Shown: piece by piece, positions 47,901-60,627 of the stretch
Position numbering within the stretch: the first letter of the stretch is position 1
Layout of the letters: each line of letters starts with the position of its first letter
DNA from: Adiantum capillus-veneris
Lineage: Eukaryota; Streptophyta; Polypodiopsida; Polypodiales; Pteridaceae
Direction: 5' to 3'
DNA length: 64,000 bases
Assembly: GCA_014529385.2 (NCBI GenBank)
Contig: CM043964.1
Coordinates: forward strand, 103,115,587 to 103,179,586
The notes under the pieces: generated by a model
Databases searched by the model: none
Seen by the model: only the letters and a program-made list of their open reading frames with translations
Told to the model about the DNA's origin: nothing
Translations under genes and position numbers: made by a program

Positions 47901-50900
47901 CTTGAATGTAAACCGCTCATCTATGACATATCGTGAGTTTAATGTTTTTCGATAGATCCTAGCATCTTGGAGACATGGTGCACCTTGCTTCTCGTCATGT
48001 TTCAATGGAGCCTATCTTGGACAAATGGTGGAGCATCGTTCTCTCCATGTTTCAATGGAGCCTAGCTTGGACAAGTGGTGGACCTTTGCTTCTCTCTCTG
48101 TTTCAATAGAGTTAGCTTGGACAAGTGGTGGAGCTTGGAACCAAACCCCCACGTAAAACCTATCATGGTCACTCCAAGTGGTAGGAAAGAATAACCTTTA
48201 AGATATAGACTTATGGGTTGGACAAGTGGTGGACCTTGACACACACATATTCTTAATATAATGACATAGAGTGGAAAAGTTGTGAATCTTGAAACAAAGC
48301 CACTCATGCTACTAGTGATAATAGCTTGGACAAGTATTGGCCCTTGAAGGTAAACCCCCCATGTACAAAATATCCTGGGTTTAAGGTATTTTGATGAAGC
48401 CTAGCATCTTGGAGACATGGTGCAACTTGCTTTTCTTCATTTTTTGATGGAGCCTATCTTGGACAAATGGTGGAGCATCCTCCTCTCCATGTTTCAATGG
48501 ACCCTAGCTTGGACAAGTGGTGGACCTTTGCTTCTCTCTATGATTGAATAGAGTTTGCTTGGACAAGTGGTCGACCTTGGAACCAAACCCCCATGTAAAA
48601 CATAACATGGTTACTCCAAGTGGTGAGAAAGAATAACCTTTAAGATATAGCCTTATAGGTTGAACAAGTGGTGGACCTTACCACCCAAATATTGTTAATA
48701 TAATGACATAGAGTGAAAAAGTGGTGAATCTTGAGACAAAACCACTCATGCTACTAGCGATAATAGCTTGAACAACTGGTGGACCTTGAACGTAAACCCC
48801 CCATTTTTCAATAGACTTAGCTACGAACAATGGTGGAGCATCGTTCTCTCCATGTTTGAATGGAGCCTAGCTTGGACAAGTGGTGGACCTTTGTTTCTCT
48901 CTATGTTTCAATAGAGTTAGCTTGGACAAGTGGTGGACCTTGGAACCAAACCCCCGTGTAAAACCTGTCATGGTCACTCCAAGTGGTGAGAAAGAATAAC
49001 CTTAATGATATATCCTTATATGTTGGACAAGTGGTGGACCTCAACACCCAGATATTCTTAATATAATGGCATAGAGTGGAAAAGTGGTGAATCTTGAGAG
49101 CAAACCACTCATGCTACTAGTGATAGTAGGTTGGACAAGTGGCGGACCTTGAATGTAAACCCCCCCCATCTATGAAATATCATGGGTTTAAGGTATTTAG
49201 ATGGAGCCTAGCATCTTGGAGAGATGGTGCACCTTGCTTCTCTTCATATTTCAATGGAGCCTATCTTGGACAAATGGTGGAGCATCCTTCTCTCCATGCT
49301 TGAATGGACCCTAGGTTGGACAAGTGGTGGACCTTTGCTTCTGTCTATGTTTCAATAGAGTTATCTTGGACAAGTGGTGGACATTGGAACCAAACCCCAA
49401 TGTAAAACCTATCATGGTCACTCCAAGTCGTGAGAAAGAATAACCGTTAAGATATAGTCTTATAGATTGGACAAGTGGTGGACCTTAACACCCAAATATT
49501 CTTAACATAATGACATAGAGTGAAAAAGTGGTGAATCTTGAGACAAAACCACTCATGATACTAGAGGTAATAGCTTGGAAAAGTGGTGGACCTTGAACAT
49601 AAACCCCCCATGTTTCAATAGAGTTAGCTTCGACAAATGGTGGAGCATCCTTCTCTCAATGTTTCAATGGAGCCTAGCTTGGACAAGTGGTGGACCTTTG
49701 CTTCTCTCTATGATACAATAGAGTTAGCTTGGACAAGTGGTGGACCTTGGAACCAAACGCCCATGTAAAACCTATCATGGTCACTCCAAGTGGTACGAAA
49801 GAATAACCTTTAGGATGTAGCCTTATAGGTTGGACAAGTGGTGGACCTTAACACCAACATATTTTTAATATAATGACATAGAGTGGAAAAGTGGTGAATC
49901 TTGAGATCAAACCACTCAGGCTACTACCAATAATAGCTTGGACAAGTGTTGGACCTTGAATGTAAACCCCTCATCTACGACATATCGTGGGTTTAATGTT
50001 TTTCGATGGAGCCTAGCATCTTGGAGACATGGTGCAGCCTGCTTCTCGTCATGTTTCAATGGAGCCTATCTTGGACAAATGGTGGAGCATCCTTCTCTCC
50101 ATGTTTCAATGGAGCTTAGCTTGGACAAGTGGTGGACCTTTGCTTCTCTCTCTGTTTCAATAGAGTTAGCTTGGACAAGTGGTGGAGCTTGGAACCAAAC
50201 CCCGATGTAAACCTTATCATGGTCACTCCAAGTGGTAAGAAAGAATAACCTTTAAGATATAGACTTATAGGTTGGACAAGTAGTGGACCTTAACACCCAC
50301 ATATTCTTAATATAATGACATAGAGTGGAAAAGTGGTGAATCTTGAGATAAAACCACTCATGCTACTAGCGATAATAGCTTGGACAAGTGGTGGCCCTTG
50401 AATGTAAACCCCCCATGTACAAAATATCCCGGGTTTAAGGTATTTCGATGAATCCTAGCATCTTGGAGACATGGTGGAGCTTGCTTCTCTTCATTTTTCG
50501 ACGGAGCCTATCTTGGACAAATGGTGGAGCATCCTTCTCTCCATGTTTCAATGGACCCTACCTTGGACAAGTGGTGGACCTTTGCTTCTCTCTATGATTG
50601 AATATAGTTTGCTTGGACAAGTGGTGTACCTTGGAACCAAACCCCATGTAAAATCTATCTTGGTCACTCCAAGTGGTGAGAAAGAATAAACTTTAAGATA
50701 TAGCCTTATAGGTTGAACAAGTGGTGCACCTTAACACCCAAATATTCTTAATATAATGACATAGAGTAAAAAAGTGGTGAGTTTTGAGACAAAACCACTC
50801 ATGCTACTAGCGATAATAGCCTGGACAACTGGTGGACCTTGAACGTAAACCCCCCATGTTTCATTAGACTTAGCTTCAAACAATGGTGGAGCATCCTTCT

Positions 50901-53900
50901 GTCCATGTTTCAATGGAGTCTAGCTTGGACAAGTGGTGGACCTTTGCTTCTCTCTCTGTTTCAATAGAGTTAGCTTGGACAAGTGGTGGAGCTTGGAACG
51001 AAACCCCCATATAAAACCTATCATGGTCACTCCAAGTTGTAAGAAAGAATAACCTTTAAGATATGGACTTATAGGTTGGACAAATGGTGGACCTTAACAC
51101 CCACATATTCTTAATATAATGACATAGAGTGGAAAAGTGGTGAATCTTGAGAAAAAACCACTCATGCTACTAGCGATAATATCTTGGACAAGTGGTGGCC
51201 CTTGAATGTAAACCCCACTTGTATAAATTATCCTGGGTTTAAGGTATTTTGATGAAGCCTAGCATCTTGGAGACATGGTGCAGCTTGCTTCTCTTCATGT
51301 TTCGATGGAGCCTATCTTTCACCAATGGGGGATCATCCTTCTCTAAATGTCGCAATGGAGCCTAGCTTGGACAAGTGGTGTACCTTTGCTTCTCTCTATG
51401 TTTCCATAGAGTTAGCTTGGACAAGTGGTGGACCTTGGAACCAAATCCCCATGGAAAACATATCATGGTGATTTCAAGTGGTGAGAAATAATACCCTTTA
51501 AGATCTAGCCTTATACGTTGGACAAGTGGTCGACCTTAAAACCTAGATCTTCTGAATATAACGACATAGAGTGGAAAAGTGGTGAATCTTGAGACCAAAC
51601 CACTCATGCTACTAAGGATAATAGGTTGGACAAGTGGTGGACCTTGATTGTAAACCCCTATGTACGAAATATCATGGGTTTAAGGTATTTCAATGGAGCC
51701 TAGCATTTTGGAGACATGGTGCAACTTGCTTCTCTTCATGTTTCAATAGAGCCTATCTTTGAAAAATGGTGGAGTATCCTTCTCTCCATGTTTCAATGGA
51801 GCCTAGCTTGGACAAGTGGTAAACCTTTGCTTCTCTCTATGTTTCAATAGAGTTAGCTTGGACAAGTGGTGGGCCTTGTAACCAAACTCCCATGTAAAAC
51901 CTATCATGGTAACTCCAAGTGGTGAGAAAGAATAAAGTTTAAGATATAGCCTGATAGGTTGGATAAGTGGTGGACCTTAGCACCCAGATATTCTTAATAT
52001 AATGACATAGAGTGGAAAAGTGGTGAATCTTGAGACCGAACCACTCATGCTACTAGAGATAATAGGTTGGACAAGTGGTGGACCTTGAATGTAAACCTCC
52101 CATGTACGAAATATCATGGGTTTAAGGTATTTCAATGGAGCTTAGCATCTTGGAGACATGGTGTAGCTTGCTTCTCTTCATGTTTCAATGGAGCGTATCT
52201 TGGACAAATAGTGGAGCATCCTTCTCTCCATGTTTCAATGGACCCTAGCTTGGACAAGTGGTCGACCTTTCCTTCTCTCTATGTTTCAATAGAGTTATCT
52301 TGGACAAGTGGTGAACCTTGGAATTAAACCCCCATGTAAAACCTATCATGGTCACTCCAAGTGGTGGGAAAGAATAACCCTTAAGATATAGCTTTATAGG
52401 TTGGACAAGTGGTGGACCTTAACACCCAGATATTCTTAATATAATGACATAGAGTGAAAAAGTGGTGAATCTTGAGACCAAACCACTCATGCTACTAGCG
52501 TTAATAGGTTGGACAAGTGGTGGACCTTGAATGTAAACCCCCCATGTTTCAATAGAGTTATCTTCGACAAATGGTAGAGCATCCTTCTCTCCATGTTTCA
52601 ATGGAGCTTAGCTTGGACAAGTGGTGGACCTTTGTTTCTCTCTATGTTTCAATACATTTAGCTTGGACAAGTGGTGGACCTTGGTACCAAACCCCCATGT
52701 AAAACATATCATGGACATTTCAAGTGGTGAGAAATAATACCCTTTAAGATATACCCTTATAGGTTGGACAAGTGGTCGACCTTAACACCCAGATCTTCGT
52801 AACGTAATGACGTAGAGTCAAAAAGTGGTGAATCTTGAGACCAAACCACTCATGGTACTAGAGATAATAGGTTGGACAAGTGGTGGACCTTGAATGTAAA
52901 CTCCTCAGGTACAAAATATCGTGGGTTTAAGGTATTTCAATGGATCTTAGAATCTTGGAGACATGGTGCAGCTTGCTTCTCTTCATGTTTCAATGGAGCC
53001 TATCTTTGAGAAATGGTGGAGCATCCTTCTCTCCATGTTTCAATGGACCCTAGCTTGGACAAGTGGTGGACCTTGGAACCAAACCCCCATGTAAAACCTA
53101 TCATGGTCATTCCATGTGGTCAGAAAGAATACCCTTTAAGATATAGCCTTATAGGTTGGACAAGTGGTGGACCTTAACACCCTAATCTTCTCAATATAAT
53201 AAAATAGAGTGGAAAAGTGGTGAATGTTGAGACCAAACCACTCTTGCTACTAGTGATAATAGGTTGGACAAGTGGTGGACCTTGAATGTAAACCTCCCAT
53301 GTACGAAATATCATGGGTTTAAGATATTTCAATGGAGCCTAGGATTTTGGAGACATGGTGCAGCTTGCTTCTCTTCATGTTTCAATCGAACCTGTCTTGG
53401 ACAAATGGTGGAGCATCCTTCTCTCCATGTTTCAATGGAGCCTAGCTTGGAAAAGTGGTGGACCTTTGATTCTCTCTCTGTTTCAATAGAGTTAGCTTGG
53501 ACAAGTGGTGGACCTTGGAACCAGACCCCTATGTAAAACCTATCATGTGCATTCCAAGTGGTGGTAAATAATACCATTTTAGATATAGCCTTATAGGTTG
53601 GACAAGTGGTGGACCTTAACACCCAGATCTTCTTAATATAATGACATAGAGTGGAAAAGTGGTGAATCTTGAGACCAAACCACTCATGCTACTAGGGAGA
53701 ATAGGTTGGACAAGTGGTGGACCTTGAATTTAAACCCCACATATACAAAATATCATGGGTTTAAGGTATTTCAATGGAGCCTAGCATCTCGAAGACATAG
53801 TGCATATTGCTTCTCTTCATGTTTCAATGGAGCCTATTTTGGACAAATGGTGGAGCATCCTTCTCTCCATGTTTCAATGGACCCTAGATTGGACAAGTGG

Positions 53901-54120
53901 TGGACCTTTGCTTCTCTCTATGTTTCAATATAGTTAGCCTATATTAGACAATTAGTAGACCTCGAATCTCTCCATGTTGTATAGAGCTGAGCTTGGACAA
54001 GTGGTGGACCTTACTTCTCCCTTCCGTTAGTTTACTAGCTTAAAAGATTACTATGTATACTTTCTTAGATCTAACTTGAACAAGTGGTGGACCTTGTATT
54101 CACACAAACTTAATTCGTTA
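44943..54120 (+). repeat. Satellite block 2: 442-bp higher-order repeat built on CAAGTGGTGGACC
   Basis: About twenty diverged units of roughly 442 bp (for example starts near 45732, 46174, 46616, 47439, 47880, 48322), some with deletions or an extra sub-block. Each unit holds four to six cores (A)GCTTGGACAAGTGGTGGACC separated by distinct linkers: TATCGTGGGTTTAAGGTATT, CTTGGAGACATGGTGCAGCT, CTCTCTCCATGTTTCAATGG, CCAAACCCCCATGTAAAACC and AATGACATAGAGTGGAAAAG. All units share one orientation. Frames of 60-90 codons inside are by-products of the repeat. Confidence 0.95.
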
Positions 54121-54170
54121 CAAAAAAGTATATGCTAAAATAACATTTGGTTTTTTTTGTTTCACGAAAG

Positions 54171-56834
54171 ATGGCTCCAAAAAAACAGGTTGCAAGGGTT
54201 GCTGTCTCAGTTGACTATACTTGCAATGATCTTAGGAAATGGTATTTGGACATACATGGTATAGAGGGTGCACAATTTCATAAGGTGCATCTATTTATTA
54301 CTAAAAAGGAGAATGACAGCTTGTTTGAAGATGTTGGACAAGTTGTGGAAGCATCTGTCTGTGTAGTTGATAGTCATCCGGAGGTGGAATGCATTGACAT
54401 TCTAGTTCCAATGAATCTAGAATTTCAACTATCTCCTGGAGCATATGCATTGGAGCGCATGTCTAGAAACAAAGAAGAGACAATGTTTTCTCGAGGATGG
54501 AAGTTTGCAGAATCAAGTCCAAACATCACAGCAGATCAACTTCAAAGCTCCATCATTGCCACACTACAACGAAAAAAGGTGAAATCTTCACGACCACCAT
54601 CCACAAAGAAGCAAGCAAAAGTGCAAAAAGTAGCAGCTAAGCGAACTAGTTCCATTTTGGATGTAGACAAGGCATCTTTGGTATCCTCATCAACAGAGGG
54701 TTCAATGTCAAAGATGAGAATTGTGGATCCAGATGTTTTAGAAGCTGAGGCCATGAAAGGACAAGAAAAAGATACAGGTGGAATGAATAAGTACATAAAT
54801 TATTTTCCTTTCCAATATAGGGAATTTGATATCCCTATTCAAAATTGTTGGCTTGCTCCTGATCACTATAATGCACGTATTATGAATAAAAAACACGCTG
54901 AAAGTGTGTTATTTGGATTTTCACGGAGTACGACCAAGCCTGCAGCATGTGCATATTTGATGCCTGTTCGAAATGCAAAATCAAAGAAGGGGACTCCTTT
55001 GGCAGTAGAAGAGGTAGAGGAGCAAAAAATTAAAGATTATCATTATTGGATTCTTCATGGGCAGCATTCAATCTATGCTGCAAAAGATTTGCTTCACAAT
55101 GAACAAAACAACAAAGAGATATTTGAAAGACTGATTAGCGTGTATAAATTTAGAAAGGCTCGCATTGTTGTGAATGCTCCTCCATTTGTTTCAACTGCTA
55201 TATGTGCCATTGCAAATGAGGAGGCTCAGGCATTGTATGTCAAGCAACCTTACAGCCAAATATTGAGACATTTACGGAGTCAATGGATCTTCTCAGGACG
55301 ACCACCAAAGGCAGCAAGTGGAATTGCAAAGGGACATGCATCTCGTGCCGGATGGGATGTAAGTTATTTTCTTTGTCTTTTTGATAGTGTTTAATTAACA
55401 AATCTTGCTCAATAGTTTAATTATTTATCTATTTCTTTTTAAGCTTTTCTTCGATTGGCAAGCATGAGTGTAGCAGCAAGTTGGATTGCTAAACAGGCAC
55501 ACATGGTCACGTACTCTGATTTAGTTTATGATTGTTGGTTAGAAATCATTGAACATCTAGAAGAGGAGAATAAGAAACCCCCAATAACTGTATTTAGATA
55601 CCTTTGTGGCCTTGAGGAATCAGAGGTAAAGACTATTCAAGAAGAGATTAGAGATGAGAAGATTTTACTGTCAAAGAGTGCAAAGGATGGTGATGCAACT
55701 GACATGTATGATCGAATCAAGCAGTTGAAGCAAGACAAATTGATTCAAGATGCACTTCTTGAAGGCTTCAACAATTTGAATGAGTCTTCACCATGTAAAG
55801 ACTGGGAGGAGGTGGTCAAAATGTATAACATCAATTATGTTGTTTATAAAACAATTTTAATTCTATGCGAGGAATGGATCAAATCTAGTTTGATGCGTGG
55901 AACAAAGAAAATGGCTTTTCCAGATGGAGCAATAAAATACATGCAATGGGAAATTTACCTTCAAAAGGAGAAAACTGAGCCTAGAGATTTGCCATGGTCA
56001 ATCTATGTGGTGAGCCTACAAATGGAAGGCAATCTCTACTTCATGCGCCACTTCAATAATAAAGTGCCTATTGGCTTATGTGTTTTAGATATGACAAAAA
56101 ACGTTGGAGGCAATTTGAAGTGGAGTGAGGAGACATTTAACAATGCTTTGAATGGGATCTTGGCTATTGCTGGAGGGTCAACAGATCCTGGATTTGTCTT
56201 TCTTGCATTTGTGGATTTCACTAACTTCACAAAATTGCAATGTGCCTTTCACGCCATGGGAGATAATCTGAGCTACCATTGTTGTGGTGCATTGCATCAC
56301 TTTCCATCATCTCCTTGCAAAGGAGCAATTCAATTCCTAACAGTTATTGCCTTCTTGGGACAAGGCAATGCATTTGAAGACCTGAGAAGAAGATCAGAGG
56401 AACATCCCATGCCAATTGATTGTTCTCTTCTTCAAGTAGAAGATAACGATATGTCAGATTTGCAATATTTGGAGGCCAAAAAAAGAGCTTTGGTTAAGCA
56501 CTACATTTGTACATATTTTTTTGAAGACTGCAAGCTTGTTGATGTTTTTGGTGATGTCTCCTTGGTTGCACAAGAAGGAATACAATAGAAAAAAGAAGTT
56601 ATATGCTTAATTGATAGTGTGGAGGAGGCAAAAAACATGGAGACCATGCTGCTAGACTTTGCTAAGTCTCATGAAGATATAGAAAAATGGGTTGGACTTC
56701 AACAATCCACTTCGCAATCAGATGACATTGTGCCTATTATAGAGGAGTGCTCTCCACAAAGAGAAGAAGAAGAAGAACAACAACATCCTCTGTCAATGGA
56801 GGACTTTTTGGAAATGGAGACACATATGTTTTGA
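54171..56834 (+). pseudogene. ParB/DGQHR-like protein with possible methyltransferase-like C-terminus
   Basis: ATG at 54171 opens a basic leader (MAPKKQVARVAVSVD); exon 1 ends at a GTAAGT donor after 55358. Near residues 223-305, PIQNCWLAPDHYNARIMNKK, HAESVLFGFSRS and YWILHGQHSIYAAKDLL follow the layout of a ParB/DGQHR fold (P..D..R..HA, then the GQHR loop, here with Ser for Arg). Exon 2 (from about 55444) is long; its end, CKLVDVFGDVSLVAQEGI, loosely recalls the FxGxG region of N6/N4 DNA methyltransferases, which often have ParB N-termini in bacteria and phages. No DPPY box is obvious. TAG at 56586-56588 interrupts, and the same frame runs on to TGA 56832-56834. The splice phase between exons does not fit, suggesting a frameshift. 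Families are tentative. Confidence 0.45.
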
Positions 56835-59400
56835 GTTTCTTGTGCATGTTAGTGTTTCTTGTTACTGATTTGATACTCTTAATGTTAGATTTTGCTTTAT
56901 ATAGTATTGATTGAGTTTGTATTTTTTATCTCAAGCATTCAAGGTTTGAATGTAAATAATAAATTACTTGAGTTTTTGAATGGTGGATCTTTAGACTAAA
57001 ACTATAACATTTAATACTCACAAAGACTTAATTACTTAAGAGCTTGAACTCAATAAGTTTTGGACCTTTTATCAATACCCCCTTGATATGATACATTAGA
57101 TCGTAGCATGGTTAAATGGTGATGCTTCATAAATTGAACCTAGCTTAGACAGGTGCTAGAGCCTAAATTTAAACTAACCTTGCTAGAAGGGAGCTTATGT
57201 TTGGACTTTGAGAACTAGCATAAGTAATCAATTAGAGCATAGATTAGACATGTGGCGGTGGCCTTAGAGACCAAAATCTTAATGAGCTTGGAAAGGTATT
57301 TAAGTACTGCAATTTACTTAGTTTTAGTACTCACTAAAGGCATAGCTTGACAAAAGGTGGACCTTACATGGATCCCAATTTCAAGAGGTATGGTAGACCT
57401 TCAAACCAAGATCATATAGCTTGGACATGTGGTGGACCTTGCATGGAGACTAGTTTAGACAAGTGTGGTACACCTTGTAACCAACACCCATTTGTTATAT
57501 TAGCTTGGACAATTGGTGGACCTTGCTTTTATGTTTCAATGGAGCATATTTTGGACAGGTGGTAGTCCTTGTTTCTCTCCATGCTTCAATGGAGAGAAAC
57601 ATTAGCTTGGACAAGTGGTGGACCTTGCTTTTATGTTTTAAAGGAGCATATTTCGAACAAGTGGTAGACATTGTTTCTTTCCATGGTTCAATGGAACCCA
57701 CCTTAGACAAGTGAAGTACCTTGAAACCAAACCCCCATAATACAACCTACTAAATAGGTTGGAAAATTGGTGGTATATGAAACCATCCATGATAGAGCAT
57801 AGTATAGGTGAAAATGTAGTGGTCCTTATATCAATTACCCATGCATAGCTTGGACAAGTGGTGGACCTTGATTCTCTCTATATTTCAATGGATCCTATCT
57901 TGGACTATAGATATATCTTACTTATTTTCATGCTTCAATGGATTGTAGCTTGGATAAGGAGTGGACCTTCAAACAAAACTCCACAGCATAGCATATATTA
58001 ACAATTCATGGATTTTATAGAGATTTTCTTGCCTATTTTGGAGAGTTGGTACACCTTTATTCTCCATTCTTCAATGGATCTGAGGTTGGACAAGCGGAAC
58101 TGGAGAAGTGGTCAACCTTAAAATGAAACCTCCCATGCTACAACCCATCATAGATCGTATATGTAGTGGACCTTGAAACTCTTTTATGTCCCTAGATTAG
58201 ACAAGCATTGCACTCTTTATTATCTCCATACATGAAGGCAAGGTTGGACAAGTGGTGGACCTTCAAACCAGAATCTCTATGCAATAATAGGCAAGTGGTG
58301 GAGCTTGTTTTCTCCATGTTCCAATGGAGCCTAGCTTAGACAAACAATGGAGCTTGCTTCTCTCCATGTTTCAATGGATCCTAGCTTAGAAAAGTGGTGG
58401 AGCTTTGATTCTCTCCATGTTCCAATGGAACATAGCTTAGACAAGTGGTAGACCGTGGAAAACCCCCCCGTATACAACATATTATGGGGTTTTCATGTTT
58501 CAATGGCACCTAGCTTGGACAAATGGTAGAGCTTGCTTCTCTTTATGTTTCAATGGATCCAATCTTAGCCAAGTGGTGGACCTTGAAACAAGAATCCCCC
58601 CCCCCCCATGTACAATGTATTATGGGTTTTGAAAGCACTGGGAGAAAATAATAGCTTTGATAAGTGGTGGACCTTGCTTCTCTCCATGCTTCAATGGAGC
58701 CGAGGTTGGACACATGTTGGAGAGAAGATGGTTGCCCATGAAATAAGACCATGCACGCTATAATCAATCATATGTTGTTCACATGGTGGACCTTGCAATT
58801 GTTTTATATGCCTAACTTGGACAAGTGGAGGACCCTTGATTACCTCCAGATATCAACAACAAGCCAAGTTTGGACAATTATAGTACCACCAAACCAGAAT
58901 CTCTATGCTGCAATAGAGTATAGGTAGGACACGCAGTGAACCTTGATATCAAACCATCCATGCTACTAGAGATGATAGGTTTCACATGTGGTGGAACCTT
59001 GTATCAATGTTCTATGTGTAGTTTTTGACTAGTGATAGACCTTGAAACTAATCCCTCTAGGCTACAAGAAAAAAGAGATGGATGAGGAGGCTAGACTACT
59101 TTTGTTGCATCAATGCATCCCATGTTACCACATATACTATAGGGTTCTTGGATAAATGTTGGATCTTGTGTCAATGCTCCATGTCTAGCTTGGACAAGTG
59201 GTGGATCTTGGTTCTCTCTATGCTTCAAATGGGCAATAGATTGGAGACACAGTGGCCTTTTTTTTCCAATGATTTTATTTTTTGGAAACCTTGGAGGCAC
59301 CATGTAGGATTCACTCTAAGTATTCCATACAATGGACCTATTGGACTATAAAATAATGATATCTTTCTTTGATATTGTCATTATTTTATGCATAATATTT
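56835..59400 (+). repeat. Degenerate satellite block 3
   Basis: Scattered cores (for example GCTTGGACAAGTGGTGGACC near 57604, 57849, 58800) in the same orientation, with linkers shared with block 2 (CTCCATGTTTCAATGGA) but no regular higher-order period. Lies between the ParB-like gene and the SET pseudogene. A C10 run is at 58598-58607. Confidence 0.8.
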
Positions 59401-59414
59401 TCTTCCTTTTGCAG

Positions 59415-59971
59415 ACACAAAGGAGTTAAGTGATATAAAAACTAGATGTATTTCACACTATGATTGGCATGAAGATCCTTTTGGGACACCAACTTTTCCT
59501 ATTCCCAAAGATGTAATTTTCCATATTAACGGTGTGGATTTTGAAGTGCCACTTTCATGTATTGAAGGAGCTGGTTATGGGCTATTTGTGCATACTACCC
59601 TGGAAAGTGGTTTGACTATTCTAAACTATGGAGGGCATAAGTATAGATTTCAAGACTGGAAAAAGATATGAAATTTTTTTCCAAGAGCTTATAAATATTC
59701 TCTTCTAGAGGATCCAAACATAGAAGAAGAGGAAGATCAATCATACATTATTGGTTGTGTAGAAGAAGGAAACGTGTCGGGCTATATAAATAGTTCTCAC
59801 AGTACAAATGTCTGTCCCAATGTACGCTATACATTTGATCCAAATTTTCCACCTTGGCATAAATGCACCTCTTCACACATCAAGTCAGAAGAATATGGCC
59901 ATGTATGCATTGAGACTATTTGTCAAGTTGAAGTAGGAGAAGAGTTGTTTGCTGACTATAACTTTACTTGA
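59415..59971 (+). pseudogene. SET-domain protein exon with one in-frame stop
   Basis: Exon begins after CCTTTTGCAG. The frame gives CIEGAGYGLFVHTTLESGLT (SET-N, G-x-G-x-G/LF), ILNYGGHKYRF, then a stop TGA at 59669-59671 where Trp is plausible, then GYINSSHSTNVCPNVRYTFD in the position of the RFINHSCxPN motif, and ICQVEVGEELFADYNFT, matching the conserved GEELxxDY/F end of SET methyltransferases. SET proteins methylate histone or other lysines using SAM. The NH-S/C motif is altered (NSSHSTNVCPN). Upstream exons, if any, lie across the satellite. Terminal stop is TGA at 59969-59971. Confidence 0.7.
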
Positions 59972-60610
59972 CATTGTAAAGTATTGTACATGGATGGAAA
60001 TCTCAAGTACATGCATCATTTTCATTTTTCATGGATGAAATCTCAAGTGAATATAACATTTGATTATTTTTTAGTTTATGCTCAACGAGAATCTAGAGTG
60101 CTCTTATGCTTTGTGTGTTGTCTAACTTATTTGACTACCTTGGCCATAGAATCTTGATTCTACTCTAGATTTGTGATAAATCTTACCAAAATTTAATCAA
60201 TGTCTAGGTTGGACAAGTGGTGGGGCTTCAAACATTACTGTCTTAAAAAAGTGGAGTTATCTTACTTGAATAAGTGGTGGCCTTTGAATCCAAATCTAAG
60301 CCAAATCTCTAATTGTTTGCTTGTAGTCTAGGTTGGACATTTGGTGGACCTTGTATCCATGTTTCCTCAACAAGGGTGGCTTTTAGTTTTCACTTTAAGT
60401 ACTCATCTTTAATAAAGTGTAGGATGGAAAATGTTGAGTTAGTAGATTGTATTTTAGACAAGTGGTGTTTGGTGTACAAATGCTGAAAATGGCTGCAAGG
60501 ATTCTAGCAACGACTTTACCTTAAATAAATTTCTTACTAGGAGTTCTACATATAAATATGGTGAATAAAATTCTAGTGGTTTTGAGATACCATTTGTGTG
60601 TGTGTTTTCT
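59972..60610 (+). other. Non-coding with a few satellite cores
   Basis: Contains TTGGACAAGTGGTGGGGC near 60211 and a few related cores, then AT-rich sequence ending in GTTTTCTTAG, the likely acceptor of the HAD exon. No gene seen. Confidence 0.5.
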
Positions 60611-60627
60611 TAGATTCACAAACTGGG

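Noticed and set aside
45039-53933. Many 60-90 codon frames such as DKWWTFASLYVSIELAWTSG
   Set aside because: Recurrent by-products of the 442-bp satellite; they follow the repeat, not protein conservation.
27870-54120. CRISPR-like array
   Set aside because: Cores are regular but linkers are themselves repeated and of uneven length, in a plant-type genome; this is a higher-order satellite.
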